Source: DASQPR01 sp963836775 (GTDB lineage Bacteria; Actinomycetota; Actinomycetes; Mycobacteriales; Micromonosporaceae). Taken from it: a stretch of 64,000 bases of DNA. Both the position numbers and the translations under genes were made by a program. The DNA is taken from the NCBI GenBank assembly GCA_963836775.1, contig CAWIKR010000002.1:1984001-2048000 (forward strand). The letters run 5' to 3'. The notes under the pieces were generated by a model. It did no database searches. It was not told the DNA's origin and worked only from the letters and a program-made list of their open reading frames with translations. Each line of letters opens with the position of its first letter. The first letter of the stretch is position 1. Positions 41,904 to 51,754 of this stretch are shown piece by piece.

Positions 41904-43109
41904 TCAGATGGCTGGCGACTCTCGGCTGGCGGTGTCGCGTTGCGGGAGGTGGACGCTGATGTCCATGCCACCGGCGGGCACTGCGATCGCGTCCACGGTG
42001 CCGCCGTGCACGGCGGCGATTGAGGAGACGAGGGTGAGTCCGAGTCCGAAGCCATCATGGCGAGTGCGGTCGTTGAGTCGGGTGAACGGCAGGAACAGGC
42101 GTTCGACCATGTCTGCGGGGACTACGGCTCCGGTGTTGACGACGCGGAGCACGGATGTCGCATCCTCGGTGGTTGTCGAGATCGTGATGGTGCCGGCTGT
42201 GATGTTGTAGCGTTCGGCGTTGTCGAGCAGGTTGGTGACAAGCCGTTGCAGCAGTGTGGCGTCACCGGTGACCGGTGCCTCGCCGAGAGAAATGGTCGTC
42301 GTAATGCCGTCGGCGGGACGTCCCTCGAGTACGTCCTCGGCCACGACGGCTAGATCCAGTGGCTCGGTCAGCGCGCGCGCGTGATCGTTGCGCGCGAGTA
42401 CCAGAAGTGCATCGATGAGACGCTCGGCGTGTTCGACGGCTTGACGGATTTCGGCGGTCATCGACACCAGCTCGTCGGTCGTGGGCCGCGGCTTTGCGAG
42501 CACGACGTCGATCGCGGTGCGCATGACGGTCAGCGGCGTGCGCAGCTCGTGACTGGCGTTGGCGATGAACTGCCGCTGACTGGTGAATGCGCGATCGAGG
42601 CGTTCGAGCATGGTGTCGAAGGTGTCGGCGAGCTCCCGCAATTCGTCGCGCGGGCCCTGTAGTGCGAGGCGCTGGGACAGGTTCTGCTCACTTGCTACCC
42701 GAGCGGCTGCGGTGAGCCGACGCACCGGCAGCAGGATCCGTCCGGCGAGGAGCCAGCCCGCCACGGCGGCGAGCAGGGTGAGACCCGCCAGGCTGAGCAA
42801 CGAGTAGGTCAGCAGGTGGGGCAGTGTCGCGGTGCGCTGTGCGGAGGCGCCGACCTGAACCCCGTTGGCATAAAGCTCGGTGCATTTTTGCGTGGCCTTG
42901 GCGGTCGCATCGCTGTTTTGCGCCCGCGCCGCAGCGACGCAATCGTTGATCGCCTGCTGGACCGACGCCGGGACCTTGGGCGCCGCGGTGGTGCCCAAGG
43001 CGTGGGCGACCAGCAGATAGGTGATCAATACCAGGGCGGTGCCGCCCAACCCGAACAGGGATGTATAGAGCAGCGTCAGCCGCGATCGGGCGCTCAGGTG
43101 GCGTCTCAC
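41904..43109 (-). CDS. Sensor histidine kinase (HAMP, one extracytoplasmic loop)
   Basis: A 401-residue membrane kinase. A first helix (about 10-32) is followed by an extracytoplasmic loop of ~75 residues containing two cysteines (INDCVAAARAQ and TQKCTELYANG), a second helix (about 110-132), HAMP, HisKA with NASHELRTPLTVMRTAIDVV, and HATPase_c with DNAERYN and HDGFGLGLTLVSS. The GTG at 43109 overlaps the regulator's stop as GTGA, showing coupling; upstream in-frame codons belong to the regulator region. It probably controls the divergent lipoprotein and exporter genes. Confidence 0.92.
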   Translation of the reverse strand: MRRHLSARSRLTLLYTSLFGLGGTALVLITYLLVAHALGTTAAPKVPASVQQAINDCVAAARAQNSDATAKATQKCTELYANGVQVGASAQRTATLPHLLTYSLLSLAGLTLLAAVAGWLLAGRILLPVRRLTAAARVASEQNLSQRLALQGPRDELRELADTFDTMLERLDRAFTSQRQFIANASHELRTPLTVMRTAIDVVLAKPRPTTDELVSMTAEIRQAVEHAERLIDALLVLARNDHARALTEPLDLAVVAEDVLEGRPADGITTTISLGEAPVTGDATLLQRLVTNLLDNAERYNITAGTITISTTTEDATSVLRVVNTGAVVPADMVERLFLPFTRLNDRTRHDGFGLGLTLVSSIAAVHGGTVDAIAVPAGGMDISVHLPQRDTASRESPAI

Positions 43110-43756
43110 AGCCGATAGCCGACGCCGATGACGGTCTCGATCAGCGGTGGATCGCCGAGTTTCCGCCGCAGCCGCGCGACGGTGACGGTGACCGTGTTGC
43201 TGAACAGGTCTGCATGCGCGTCCCACACGTGTTCGAGCAGCTCTTCGGCGCTGACTGCGGCGCCATCCGCGTTGGCCAGACACTCCAGCACGCCGAATTC
43301 CTTGCGGGTCAGTGTCAGAGGGATGCCCGCTCGGCTGGCGCGGTGCCGCGCGCGATCGACGACCAGGTCGCCTCGCTGGACAACCGCGGGCGCGCCGGGT
43401 CCACGTCGCCCGAGGGCGCGGATGCGTGCGATCAGCTCGGGAAATGCGAACGGTTTGCCGAGGTAGTCATCGGCACCCAGTTCCAGCCCGTCGACCCGAT
43501 CCTCGACGTCGGTGGCCGCGGTGAGCATCAGGATACGGCTGGGCGTAGCCTCGCGCGCCAGCCGCCGGCAGACCTGGTCGCCGTGCACTCCGGGCAGGTC
43601 GCGGTCGAGCACGACCACGTCGTACGCGGTGCCGGTCGTGATGTCTATCGCTGCCGCGCCGTCGTGGACCACGTCGACCGCGAAACCGGCATCGCGTAGG
43701 CCCTCGCCGATCCGGTTGGCCAGCGTGACGTGATCTTCCACAACGAGTATCCGCAC
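43106..43756 (-). CDS. OmpR-family response regulator
   Basis: A 216-residue regulator. The receiver has VRILVVEDHVTL, phosphoacceptor Asp in VVVLDRDLPGVHG, LTAATDVED and LGKPFAFPEL; the winged-helix domain has LTLTRKEFGVLECLANADG and NTVTVTVARLRRKLG. I use the GTG at 43756, which makes the protein start like most family members and lies six bases after CAAAAT; ATG 43771 or 43783 are alternatives. It is cotranscribed with the overlapping kinase and divergent from the lipoprotein-exporter genes, its likely targets. Confidence 0.9.
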   Translation of the reverse strand: MRILVVEDHVTLANRIGEGLRDAGFAVDVVHDGAAAIDITTGTAYDVVVLDRDLPGVHGDQVCRRLAREATPSRILMLTAATDVEDRVDGLELGADDYLGKPFAFPELIARIRALGRRGPGAPAVVQRGDLVVDRARHRASRAGIPLTLTRKEFGVLECLANADGAAVSAEELLEHVWDAHADLFSNTVTVTVARLRRKLGDPPLIETVIGVGYRL

Positions 43757-43879
43757 GGCCACATTTTGCATCAGCGGAGATGACATCCGCCTAACACGCA
43801 TTGTTCGGCTCATGTCATGCGCTGCCCGCTAGACAGGACACGTCGCGGCGCCGCGGATCGAAATGAACGGAACGTGAAC

Positions 43880-43909
43880 TTGACTGGCGGCCTGCGACGG
43901 GCGTCTATC
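43880..43909 (+). promoter_or_regulatory. Candidate promoter of the lipoprotein-exporter unit
   Basis: TTGACT and TCTATC are separated by 18 bases, 42 bases before the ATG at 43951. Just upstream, GAACGGAACGTGAAC (about 43865-43879) is a GAAC-type direct repeat that could bind the divergent response regulator. Confidence 0.45.
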
Positions 43910-43950
43910 GCGACCGGGCGCAGCCATGACACGAACGCCGAGGAGGACTC

Positions 43951-44589
43951 ATGAGCAACGACGGTACTCGCATCACACGCCAGCGACGGCGGGCCTGGTC
44001 GCGCCCAGCGCGAAGCGTGGTCGCGGTCATCGCCACGATCGCCCTGGCCGTGCTCGCCGCGGCATGCAGCGGCGGCCCGTCATCCTCCCGGACCGGCGTC
44101 CCACCGCGGGCGGGAGCGTCTTCGGGCTCCGGGTCGACGGTCGCCTACTCGGCCTGCATGCGCTCGCATGGCGTGCCGAACTACCCCGACCCGGACAGCA
44201 ACGGACACCTGGCGAAGGGCGGAGCGCAGCAGTTCGGTGTCAGCAGTTCCCAGTTCGAGTCGGCCCAGCGTGCCTGTGCGGATCTGTTTCCGAACATCGA
44301 TGGGTCGTTCATGGATCAGTTCCACGGGTGCGTCGAGGGCGGCGTCTGTCCCCAGGCCCTGGTGCAGCAGGCGCTGACACTCATGCGGAATTTCGCCCAG
44401 TGCCTGCGCTCTCACGGGGTGCCGAACTGGCCCGATCCCACCATCGGTCCCGAAGGGGCACCCTTCTTCAACGTCAGTGCAGCCGGCCTGACTCACGAGT
44501 ACACGCATTCGGCGGGGTTCGACTCGAAGGTGAACGAGTGCGAACAGCAGGTAGGTGGCTCGACCGGCGTCCCCGTGCTGATGGGTTGA
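43951..44589 (+). CDS. Lipoprotein with duplicated Cys-x-RSHGVPNxPDP motif
   Basis: A 212-residue secreted lipoprotein: a basic N-terminus, a hydrophobic signal and lipobox LAAAC (Cys about residue 39). Two related segments, AYSACMRSHGVPNYPDPDSNG and FAQCLRSHGVPNWPDP, each with a C...HGVPN.PDP signature, sit about 100 residues apart. This family of actinobacterial lipoproteins is often found beside ABC or two-component genes; its role is not established. AGGAGG at 43941-43946 supports the ATG. It begins the exporter unit and is related to the lipoprotein encoded at 41055-41654. Confidence 0.8.
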   Translation: MSNDGTRITRQRRRAWSRPARSVVAVIATIALAVLAAACSGGPSSSRTGVPPRAGASSGSGSTVAYSACMRSHGVPNYPDPDSNGHLAKGGAQQFGVSSSQFESAQRACADLFPNIDGSFMDQFHGCVEGGVCPQALVQQALTLMRNFAQCLRSHGVPNWPDPTIGPEGAPFFNVSAAGLTHEYTHSAGFDSKVNECEQQVGGSTGVPVLMG

Positions 44590-44823
44590 GGTCTCCGCAA
44601 TGCCGTCAATCACCACGCACAAGCAAGCCCATGACACCCACGGCAGCTAGCCGATGGGCATCGACGCCGGGTGCAAGCCGTCGCCGAGCAGCGCATACGG
44701 CGGCCCGCACCAAGGACGGTCGGGGTGATGTCCCCGACACGCGCGACAGCACCACAACCCGGAACCGATTTCGCCTCGAACGGCTGCGCGCACTGCGAAG
44801 CCAACGACGATGAAGGAGATGCT
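44590..44823. other. Gap before the first exporter adaptor
   Basis: About 230 bases with no convincing gene, although the frame upstream of the adaptor is open. AAGGAG at 44813-44818 belongs to the adaptor ATG at 44824. Confidence 0.4.
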
Positions 44824-46001
44824 ATGAGTGCCGGGACAACAACACCGGCGACCAGCGAACGAACCGATCCCGTCGGTTCCGGTGCGGGTCCGCGTCCCCG
44901 GCGATCTCGCCGGCGCTGGTGGGTGATCGTTGCGGCGGTGGTGGTGTTGGTCGCCGCCGGCGCCATCGTGGCGAGCAGGAGCGTATTCGCTGGTAACGAC
45001 GGAAGCATCGGCACTAGCGACAACGGGTCCACGACGCTCGCGACGATCACCCGCCAGTCACTGTCGGAGACCACGCAGGTCAACGGCACGCTCGAGTACG
45101 CGGGCTCCTACACAGTCTTGGGCCAGGCACCTGGCACGGTGACCTGGCTGCCCTCGGTGGGGCAGGTAATCCGACAGGGTCAGGTGCTGTACTGGGTCGA
45201 CGGATCGCCCGTGGTGCTGCTGTACGGGTCGACCCCGGCCTACCGTGACCTCGCTGAGGGGGCGACCGCCGCCGACGTGACCGGCAAGGACGTGGCCGAG
45301 CTCAACCACGACCTGGTAGCGCTCGGCTACGCGCACAAATCCGATGTGGACTCCCCCTGGAATAGGTTCCATTGGGCCACCAAAGCCGGCGTGAAGAAGC
45401 TGCAGAAACACCTCGGGGTGGATCAGACTGGCAGGCTCTCGCTGGGTGATGTGGTGTTTCTGCCGACTGCCGCCCGGGTGACCGCGCTGCAGGCGGGTCT
45501 CGGCGCCCCCGCGGCCGGCCCGGTGTTGCATGCGAGTTCGACGGTGCGGACGGTCACCGTCGCGCTGGAGGCCGACCTGCAATCCGAGGTCAAGGCCGGC
45601 GACCATGTCACCATCACTCTTCCGGATGGCCGCACCACGCCTGGCAGGATCACCGCGGTGGGCACGGTGGCCATCGCCCCGTCGGGCGACTCCGGCGGTT
45701 CCGAGGGCCGGCCGACGGTGCCGGTGACGATCCGGCCAGATGATGCATCGGCGACCGGCAGCTGGGATCAGGCGCCGGTGCAGGTGGCGATCACCGACGA
45801 AACGGTGCAGGACGTGCTGACGGTGCCGGTCTTCGCGCTGCTCGCCCAGTCCGGCGGTGGGTACGCCGTCGAAGTTGCCAGCCCGGACGGCTCACGCCGC
45901 CTGGTGCCGGTCTCGCCGGGGCTGTTCGACGACGCCACCGGCCTAGTACAGATCACCGGGCCCGGGCTGTCCGCCGGTCAGAGCGTCGTGGTGCCGAGCT
46001 C

Positions 46002-46005
<4 letters not shown>
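44824..46005 (+). CDS. Efflux adaptor with peptidoglycan-binding-like domain (module 1)
   Basis: A 393-residue membrane-anchored HlyD/MacA-like adaptor. A basic cytoplasmic head is followed by one helix (about 38-58). A barrel/lipoyl-like part comes first (GTLEYAGSYTVLGQAPGTVTWLPSVGQVIRQGQVLYWVDG), then a peptidoglycan-binding-1-like domain (about 155-215, DVAELNHDLVALGY...AGVKKLQKHLGVDQTGRL) and a C-terminal beta-barrel. AAGGAG five bases upstream fixes the ATG. The stop overlaps the ATPase start as ATGA, so adaptor, ATPase and permease form one exporter. The wall-binding domain suggests anchoring in the thick Gram-positive wall. Confidence 0.88.
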
Positions 46006-46705
<700 letters not shown>

Positions 46706-46709
<4 letters not shown>

Positions 46710-47983
46710 GCACACCCCGCAATCACCTCGCGCTCAACGCTCGACGATTCCGCCGCGCACCCGCCGTGCGCGCGGCACTCGCGCCGCGCCGATTGCGGCC
46801 AGCCGATCTGGGCCGCCTGGCCATCATCGGGCTACACACCCGCCGACTGCGCGCCGCCCTGTCCGCGCTCGGCATCGCCATCGGCGTCGCGGCCATCGTC
46901 GCGGTCCTCGGACTCTCGTCCTCCGCCCAGGCGGGGCTGCTCGCCGAAATCGATCAGCTCGGCACTAACCTACTCACCGTCGCCAACGGGGAAAGCCCCG
47001 GCGGCGACAAAGCCGAACTCCCGACCGCCGCGCCCGCCATGATTTCCCGGATCGGGTCGGTCACCTCCGTGCAATACACCGGCGTGGTCGGCGGCGTAAA
47101 CGCTTACCGCAGTCCGCTGATCCCCTCAATCAACACCAACGCCCTGACCGTGCAGGCCAGCAGCCTGGACCTGCCCGCCACCGTCGGCACCACGATGGCC
47201 CGCGGCCACTACCTCAACCCGGCCACCGCCCGCGAGCCCGTCGCGGTGCTCGGCGCCGACGCCGCGGCCCGACTCGGCGTCGACCGGCTCTACGCCGGCG
47301 AACGGATCTGGGTCGGCCCGACACCGGAGATCGGCCAATGGTTCTATCTCGCCGGCGTCCTCAATCCCGCAACACTCGCCCCCGAAATCGACGCCGCGGT
47401 GCTCATCGGGTTCCCCGCCGCAGAGCATTACCTCGGCTTCGACGGACACCCCGCCGAGATCTACCTGCGCGCCGCCACCGACGAAGTCGACGCTGTCCAT
47501 GCCCTTCTCGCCGCTACCGCCAACCCCGAACACCCCAACGAGGTCACCGTCTCCCAACCCTCCGACGCCCTGGTTACTCGCGCCGCCGCGAAATCCGCAC
47601 TCAACGGCCTGTTCCTCGGCCTGGGCGCCGTGTCACTGCTCGTCGGCGCCATCGGCGTCGCCAACATTATGATCATCTCGGTGCTCGAACGCCGCTCCGA
47701 AATCGGGCTCCGCCGGGCGCTCGGCGCCACCAAGGGCCATATCCGCATCCAATTCCTCGCCGAAGCCGTGCTGCTCGCTGCCCTCGGCGGCGCCGTCGGC
47801 GTGGCCGCGGGCGCCGGTGCCACCACCATCTACGCCCACGCCAAACACTGGACCGCCGTGGTGCCCACCGTGGCCTGGACCGGCGGCCTGACATCCGCCC
47901 TGCTCATCGGCGCGCTCGCCGGCCTACTCCCGGCGCTGCGAGCCGCACGAATGTCACCCACCCAAGCGCTATGGAGCGTGTAA
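46706..47983 (+). CDS. MacB/FtsX-type ABC permease (module 1)
   Basis: A 425-residue permease with one N-terminal helix (about 50-72), a large extracytoplasmic MacB-like domain (about 75-285) and three C-terminal helices, including GAIGVANIMIISVLERRSEIGLRRALGATKGHIRIQFL, the coupling region of the FtsX fold. Codon third positions are strongly C-rich (GCC, ACC, CGC, AAC) compared with the flanking genes, which hints at different ancestry. It ends module 1. Confidence 0.92.
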
Positions 47984-48199
47984 GGGGCACGATCGGCGAA
48001 GTCCATCCGCTCGTGGTGAAGAGCCTGCTCAACGTGGGCCGAAACGCCATCCAAGCTGCAGCTTTACAAGATCGATGAATACCGCAGGTTTCGAACACCT
48101 GCACTCCGCCAGTGACCTGAAAGGGTGCCGCACGATTCCAAGGCGACTCCCAGCTTGGGCCGAGGAAACGGCGAGCGGGACCGGCCACACTCCCCGACC
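47984..48199. other. Gap between module 1 and the orphan adaptor
   Basis: About 215 bases without a gene. A CACACT hexamer (48186-48191) lies eight bases before the ATG at 48200 and could serve as its -10 element. Confidence 0.4.
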
Positions 48200-49306
48200 A
48201 TGAGGAAGCTCGTGACCTCCGTGGCCGCGGCGGCCGTCGTCGTGGCCGGTGGCGTAGGGGCGTGGCTGGCACTGCGCGATCAACCGCAGGCCTCGGCCGC
48301 CGTACACACCGCCGCCGTCAGCCGGGGCGACCTCACGGTGACCGCGTCCGCCTCCGGCTCGATCGTGGCGGTCAACCAACGCGCGCTGAGTTTCGGCTCA
48401 TCCGGCACGGTGTCGAAGCTCAACGTCAAGTCCGGTGACGAGGTCACCGCGGGCGACATCATGGCGCGCCTGGACGACTCCGATGCGCAGAACGCGGTCA
48501 CCGCGGCGCAGCAGGCGCTGGACGCGGCCAAGGAGAACCTGGCACTGGCTCAGCAGCAGGCCGACGAGGTGGCGCAAGCCGCAGCCGCACCGTCACCATC
48601 GGCATCGGCCACCGGTCGCGGCCCGGGTGGGACCGGCGGTGGCTCGAGTGGGACTTCCGGCGGCGGCTCAACTCGCAACACCTCCAGCGGTACGGACAAC
48701 CTCCTGCGCGCCCAGCAATCGGTCAACAACGCCGAGCTGACTCTGGAGCAGGACGAGACGAAACTTGACGGAACCACGATCGTGGCGCCGGTGGCCGGCC
48801 GGATCCTCTCGGTGTCCGGCGCGGTCGGATCGTCGGCCAGCGCCGGTGGCTCCGGATTCATCCTGATGGCGGGCGCCAGTGACGTCGCGGTGCAGGCCGA
48901 GTTCTCTGAGGCCGACGTCGCCGCCGTCAAGATCGGTCAGAAGGCCAATGTCACGCTCGCCAATCACACCGGAAAGTTCTATCCCGCCACGGTGACGCAG
49001 ATCGACCCGGCCGGCACGGCGTCGGGACAACTGGTGCGCTTCGGTGTGGAGTTGACGTTCACTTCCGTACCGGCTGGGCTGCTCCTCGGCCAGAGTGCGA
49101 ACGTTGCGGTGACGACGGCCTCGGCCACCGACGTGCTCTATGTTCCGGCCGCCGCGGTAACGACCGGTGCCGACGGCAAGCCGCAGGTGATGGTTCGAGT
49201 CGGGAGCACCGAACAGACCCGGCCGGTGACCGTGGGCCTGGCGGCGGACCAGGGTGTGCAGATCATGTCGGGCCTCGATGCTGGCCAGACGGTCGTCGTC
49301 AGTTGA
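48200..49306 (+). CDS. Orphan efflux adaptor (HlyD/MacA-like)
   Basis: A 368-residue adaptor with an N-terminal signal-anchor (about 5-27), a lipoyl half-motif (SFGSSGTVSKLNVKSGDEVTAGDIMARLDD), an alpha-helical hairpin interrupted by a Gly/Ser-rich linker (about 125-165), the second lipoyl half (TTIVAPVAGRILSVSGAVG) and a beta-barrel (VQAEFSEADVAAVKIGQKANVTL). No ATPase or permease follows; the next gene is a beta-lactamase-like lipoprotein. It may work with module 1 or with a transporter elsewhere, or be left from a lost unit. Confidence 0.88.
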   Translation: MRKLVTSVAAAAVVVAGGVGAWLALRDQPQASAAVHTAAVSRGDLTVTASASGSIVAVNQRALSFGSSGTVSKLNVKSGDEVTAGDIMARLDDSDAQNAVTAAQQALDAAKENLALAQQQADEVAQAAAAPSPSASATGRGPGGTGGGSSGTSGGGSTRNTSSGTDNLLRAQQSVNNAELTLEQDETKLDGTTIVAPVAGRILSVSGAVGSSASAGGSGFILMAGASDVAVQAEFSEADVAAVKIGQKANVTLANHTGKFYPATVTQIDPAGTASGQLVRFGVELTFTSVPAGLLLGQSANVAVTTASATDVLYVPAAAVTTGADGKPQVMVRVGSTEQTRPVTVGLAADQGVQIMSGLDAGQTVVVS

Positions 49307-49386
49307 CGTTTCGCGATATTTGATGGCGATTGCACCGATGCGAATCTGAAATGAGTGGCCCGCACGTGCACCCAGCCGGCGTCGGC

Positions 49387-49392
49387 TAGTCT
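49387..49392 (+). promoter_or_regulatory. -10-like TAGTCT for leaderless beta-lactamase-like gene
   Basis: TAGTCT ends eight bases before the ATG at 49401. Confidence 0.45.
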
Positions 49393-49400
49393 CCCTGCTC

Positions 49401-50297
49401 ATGATGCGCATTCGTCATTTGCGGCTGGCTACGGTCGCCGCCCTGACGTTTGCGCTGACCGGATGCCTGGGACACGCCGACTCGGCGGCGCCGACCGCCA
49501 CCACCGCTGTGCAGCCGCCGGTCGCGGTCAATCTCGGAGTGGACGCGCACGCGCTCGTGACCGCCGCGGTCCCGGCCGAGATCAATGCCTATCTCAAGGG
49601 CACCGGAGAGCGGGCCGGCGTCGCCGTCCTGGACCGATCCACCGGCCTGACCCTGACCGTGCAGCCGCACCTGGATTTCCAGACCGCCAGCATCATGAAG
49701 GTGGACATCCTCGCCACTCGGCTGCTGCAGCATCAGAAGTCCGGCACGTCGCTGAGCGGCAGCGAGAAGTCACTCGCATTCGCGATGATCACCGAGAGCG
49801 ACAACAACGCCGCCTCGGCGCTCTACACGATGGACGGCCAGCAAGGTGGCGTCACCGCGGCCAACAAGAAATTCGGCATGTCCGAGACCGCCCCGCACGG
49901 CGGCGGCAAATGGGGCATGACGGTCACGACACCATCCGATCAGTTGGCGCTGCTCACTGCGATCATGGATCCGACCGGGCCGCTGACCGCGCCCAGTCGC
50001 AACTACTTGCTGAACCTGATGAGTCACGTGGACAAAGCTCAGGATTGGGGCGTTCCGGCTGCAGCCACCTCGACGGCGACCGATGTCTACGTGAAGAACG
50101 GCTGGGACACCATCGATGCCCAGGGCGGTCTGTGGGGCATCAACAGCATCGGGCGGATCATCGAACCCGGCCATGACTGGCTGGTCGCGACCCTGTCGTC
50201 GAACCATCGGACGATGAATTCCGGCGTGAAGGTGGTCGAGCAGCTGTCCAAGCTCGCGGTCGGCGGCTTGCGCCTGGAGGCTTCGCTCGCCGAGTAG
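49401..50297 (+). CDS. Class A beta-lactamase-like serine hydrolase lipoprotein
   Basis: A 298-residue secreted lipoprotein with lipobox ALTGC (Cys about 22). The penicillin-recognising fold is marked by S-x-x-K in TASIMKVDIL (about residue 98), ESDNNAAS (the SDN motif) and KNGW near 233 in the place of KTG. The omega-loop E-x-x-x-N of true class A beta-lactamases is not obvious. It could be a beta-lactamase, a DD-peptidase-like wall enzyme or an esterase; the altered KTG argues for caution. Immediately downstream begins the repeat array. Confidence 0.8.
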   Translation: MMRIRHLRLATVAALTFALTGCLGHADSAAPTATTAVQPPVAVNLGVDAHALVTAAVPAEINAYLKGTGERAGVAVLDRSTGLTLTVQPHLDFQTASIMKVDILATRLLQHQKSGTSLSGSEKSLAFAMITESDNNAASALYTMDGQQGGVTAANKKFGMSETAPHGGGKWGMTVTTPSDQLALLTAIMDPTGPLTAPSRNYLLNLMSHVDKAQDWGVPAAATSTATDVYVKNGWDTIDAQGGLWGINSIGRIIEPGHDWLVATLSSNHRTMNSGVKVVEQLSKLAVGGLRLEASLAE

Positions 50298-50310
50298 GCG
50301 CCACCCGAAG

Positions 50311-50606
50311 TGAGCGGGGACCATCAGCTCACATCGCCGCCGAACTGCACGTCGCCACCCTTGCCGGTCTCGTCGATCACCTGTCGCAATCTTTACGCCG
50401 CCCGCCGCCCGCCGCCCGCCGCCCGCCGCCCGCCGCCCGCCGCCCGCCGCACCGCCGCCCGCCGCCCGCTGCCCGCCGCACCGCCGCACCGCTGCCCGCT
50501 GCCCGCCGCCCGCTGCCCGCCGCCCGCGGCAGCGCCCCGCCGGGCCAGGCGCCGGGACGCCCGGGCCTGGCCCGGTGGCTTGAGCGTCGGCGTCGGCGTT
50601 GGCGTC
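50311..50606 (+). repeat. Degenerate leading copy and heptamer tract of the repeat array
   Basis: GGGGACCATCAGCTCAC (about 50316-50332) matches the sequence before the fourth motif of each core, but the motif itself is split by about 45 bases and ends as CACCTGTCGCAATCTT (50378-50393). A (CCCGCCG)n-type heptamer tract follows (about 50398-50530), then the spacer end GCTTGAGCGTCGGCGT. Confidence 0.75.
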
Positions 50607-50609
50607 GCC

Positions 50610-50768
50610 AAGATCGCAACAGGTGTGAGATGGCGGCTGCCCGTCCTGGCAAGATCGCGACAGCCGTGAGACCAGTGCACTCGGGGCACTGCTCGGCCAA
50701 CCGTCAACTCACACCTGTCGCGATCTTGGGACGTGGGGGGACCATCACCTCACACCTGTCGCGATCTT
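50610..50768 (+). repeat. Palindromic core 1
   Basis: 159 bp. Motif AAGATCGCRACAGGTGTGAG at 50610-50629 (forward), 50651-50670 (forward), 50708-50727 (inverted) and 50749-50768 (inverted). The outer pair and the inner pair can each form stems. Confidence 0.95.
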
Positions 50769-50872
50769 TAAGCCGCCCGCCGCCCGCCGCCCGCTGCCGC
50801 TGCCCGCTGCCCGCCGGCCCGGTGGCCCGGTGGCCCGGTGGCTTGAGCGTCGGCGTTGGCGGTGGCGTCGCC

Positions 50873-51031
50873 AAGATCGCAACAGGTGTGAGATGGCGGC
50901 TGCCCGTCCTGACAAGATCGCGACATCCGTGAGATCAGCGCACTCCTGGCTCTGCTCGGCCAACCGTCAACTCACGGCTGTCGCGATCTTGGGACGTGGG
51001 GGGACCATCAGCTCACACCTGTCGCGATCTC
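50873..51031 (+). repeat. Palindromic core 2
   Basis: 159 bp, same geometry: motifs at 50873, 50914 (forward), 50971 and 51012 (inverted). Inner motifs read ATCCGTGAG and CTCACGGCT. A 104-bp spacer separates it from core 1. Confidence 0.95.
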
Positions 51032-51121
51032 TACGCCGCGCGCCGCCCCGCCCCGGCGCCTGCGCCGGGACGCCCGGGCCTGGCCGGCGGCTTGAGCGTC
51101 GGCGTGGGCGCGGACGTCGCC

Positions 51122-51280
51122 AAGATCGCAACAGGTGTGAGATGGCGGCTGCCCGTCCTGACAAGATCGCGACATCCGTGAGATCAGCGCACTCCTGGCT
51201 CTGCTCGGCCAACCGTCAACTCACGGCTGTCGCGATCTTGGGACGTGGGGGGACCATCACCTCACACCTGTCGCGATCTC
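51122..51280 (+). repeat. Palindromic core 3
   Basis: 159 bp, nearly identical to core 2: motifs at 51122, 51163 (forward), 51220 and 51261 (inverted). The spacer from core 2 is 90 bp. Confidence 0.95.
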
Positions 51281-51340
51281 TACGCCGGCCGCCGGCCGCC
51301 GGCCGCCGGCCGCCGCCCGCTGCCCGCTGCCCGCCGCCCG

Positions 51341-51449
51341 CCGGCCCGGTGGCCCGGTGGCCCGGTGGCCCGGTGGCCCGGTGGCCCGGTGGCCCGGTGG
51401 CCCGGTGGCCCGGTGGCCCGGTGGCCCGGTGGCCCGGTGGCCCGGTGGC
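51341..51449 (+). repeat. (CCCGGTGG)n octamer tract
   Basis: About thirteen uninterrupted 8-bp units within the 181-bp spacer between cores 3 and 4. Shorter runs of the same octamer lie at about 50816-50842 and 51668-51743. Since 8 is not a multiple of 3, every frame reads an 8-residue repeat without stops. Confidence 0.95.
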
Positions 51450-51461
51450 GTTGGCGTCGCC

Positions 51462-51620
51462 AAGATCGCAACACGTGTGAGGTGGCGGCTGCCCGTCCGG
51501 GCAAGATCGCGACATCCGTGAGACCAGTGCACTCGCGGCGCTGCTTGGCCAACCGTCAACTCACACCTGTCGCGATCTTGGGAGGTCGGGGGACCGTCAG
51601 CTCACACCTGTCGCGATCTC
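51462..51620 (+). repeat. Palindromic core 4
   Basis: 159 bp: motifs at 51462, 51503 (forward), 51560 and 51601 (inverted). The first motif has ACACGTGTGAG for ACAGGTGTGAG. Flanked by octamer-rich spacers. Confidence 0.95.
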
Positions 51621-51754
51621 TACGCCGCCCGCCGCCCGCTGCCGCTGCCCGCTGCCCGCCGCCCGCCGGCCCGGTGGCCCGCCGGCCCCGGTGGCCCGGG
51701 TGGCCCGGGTGGCCCGGTGGCCCGGTGGCCCGGTGGCCCGGTGTTGGCGTCGCC

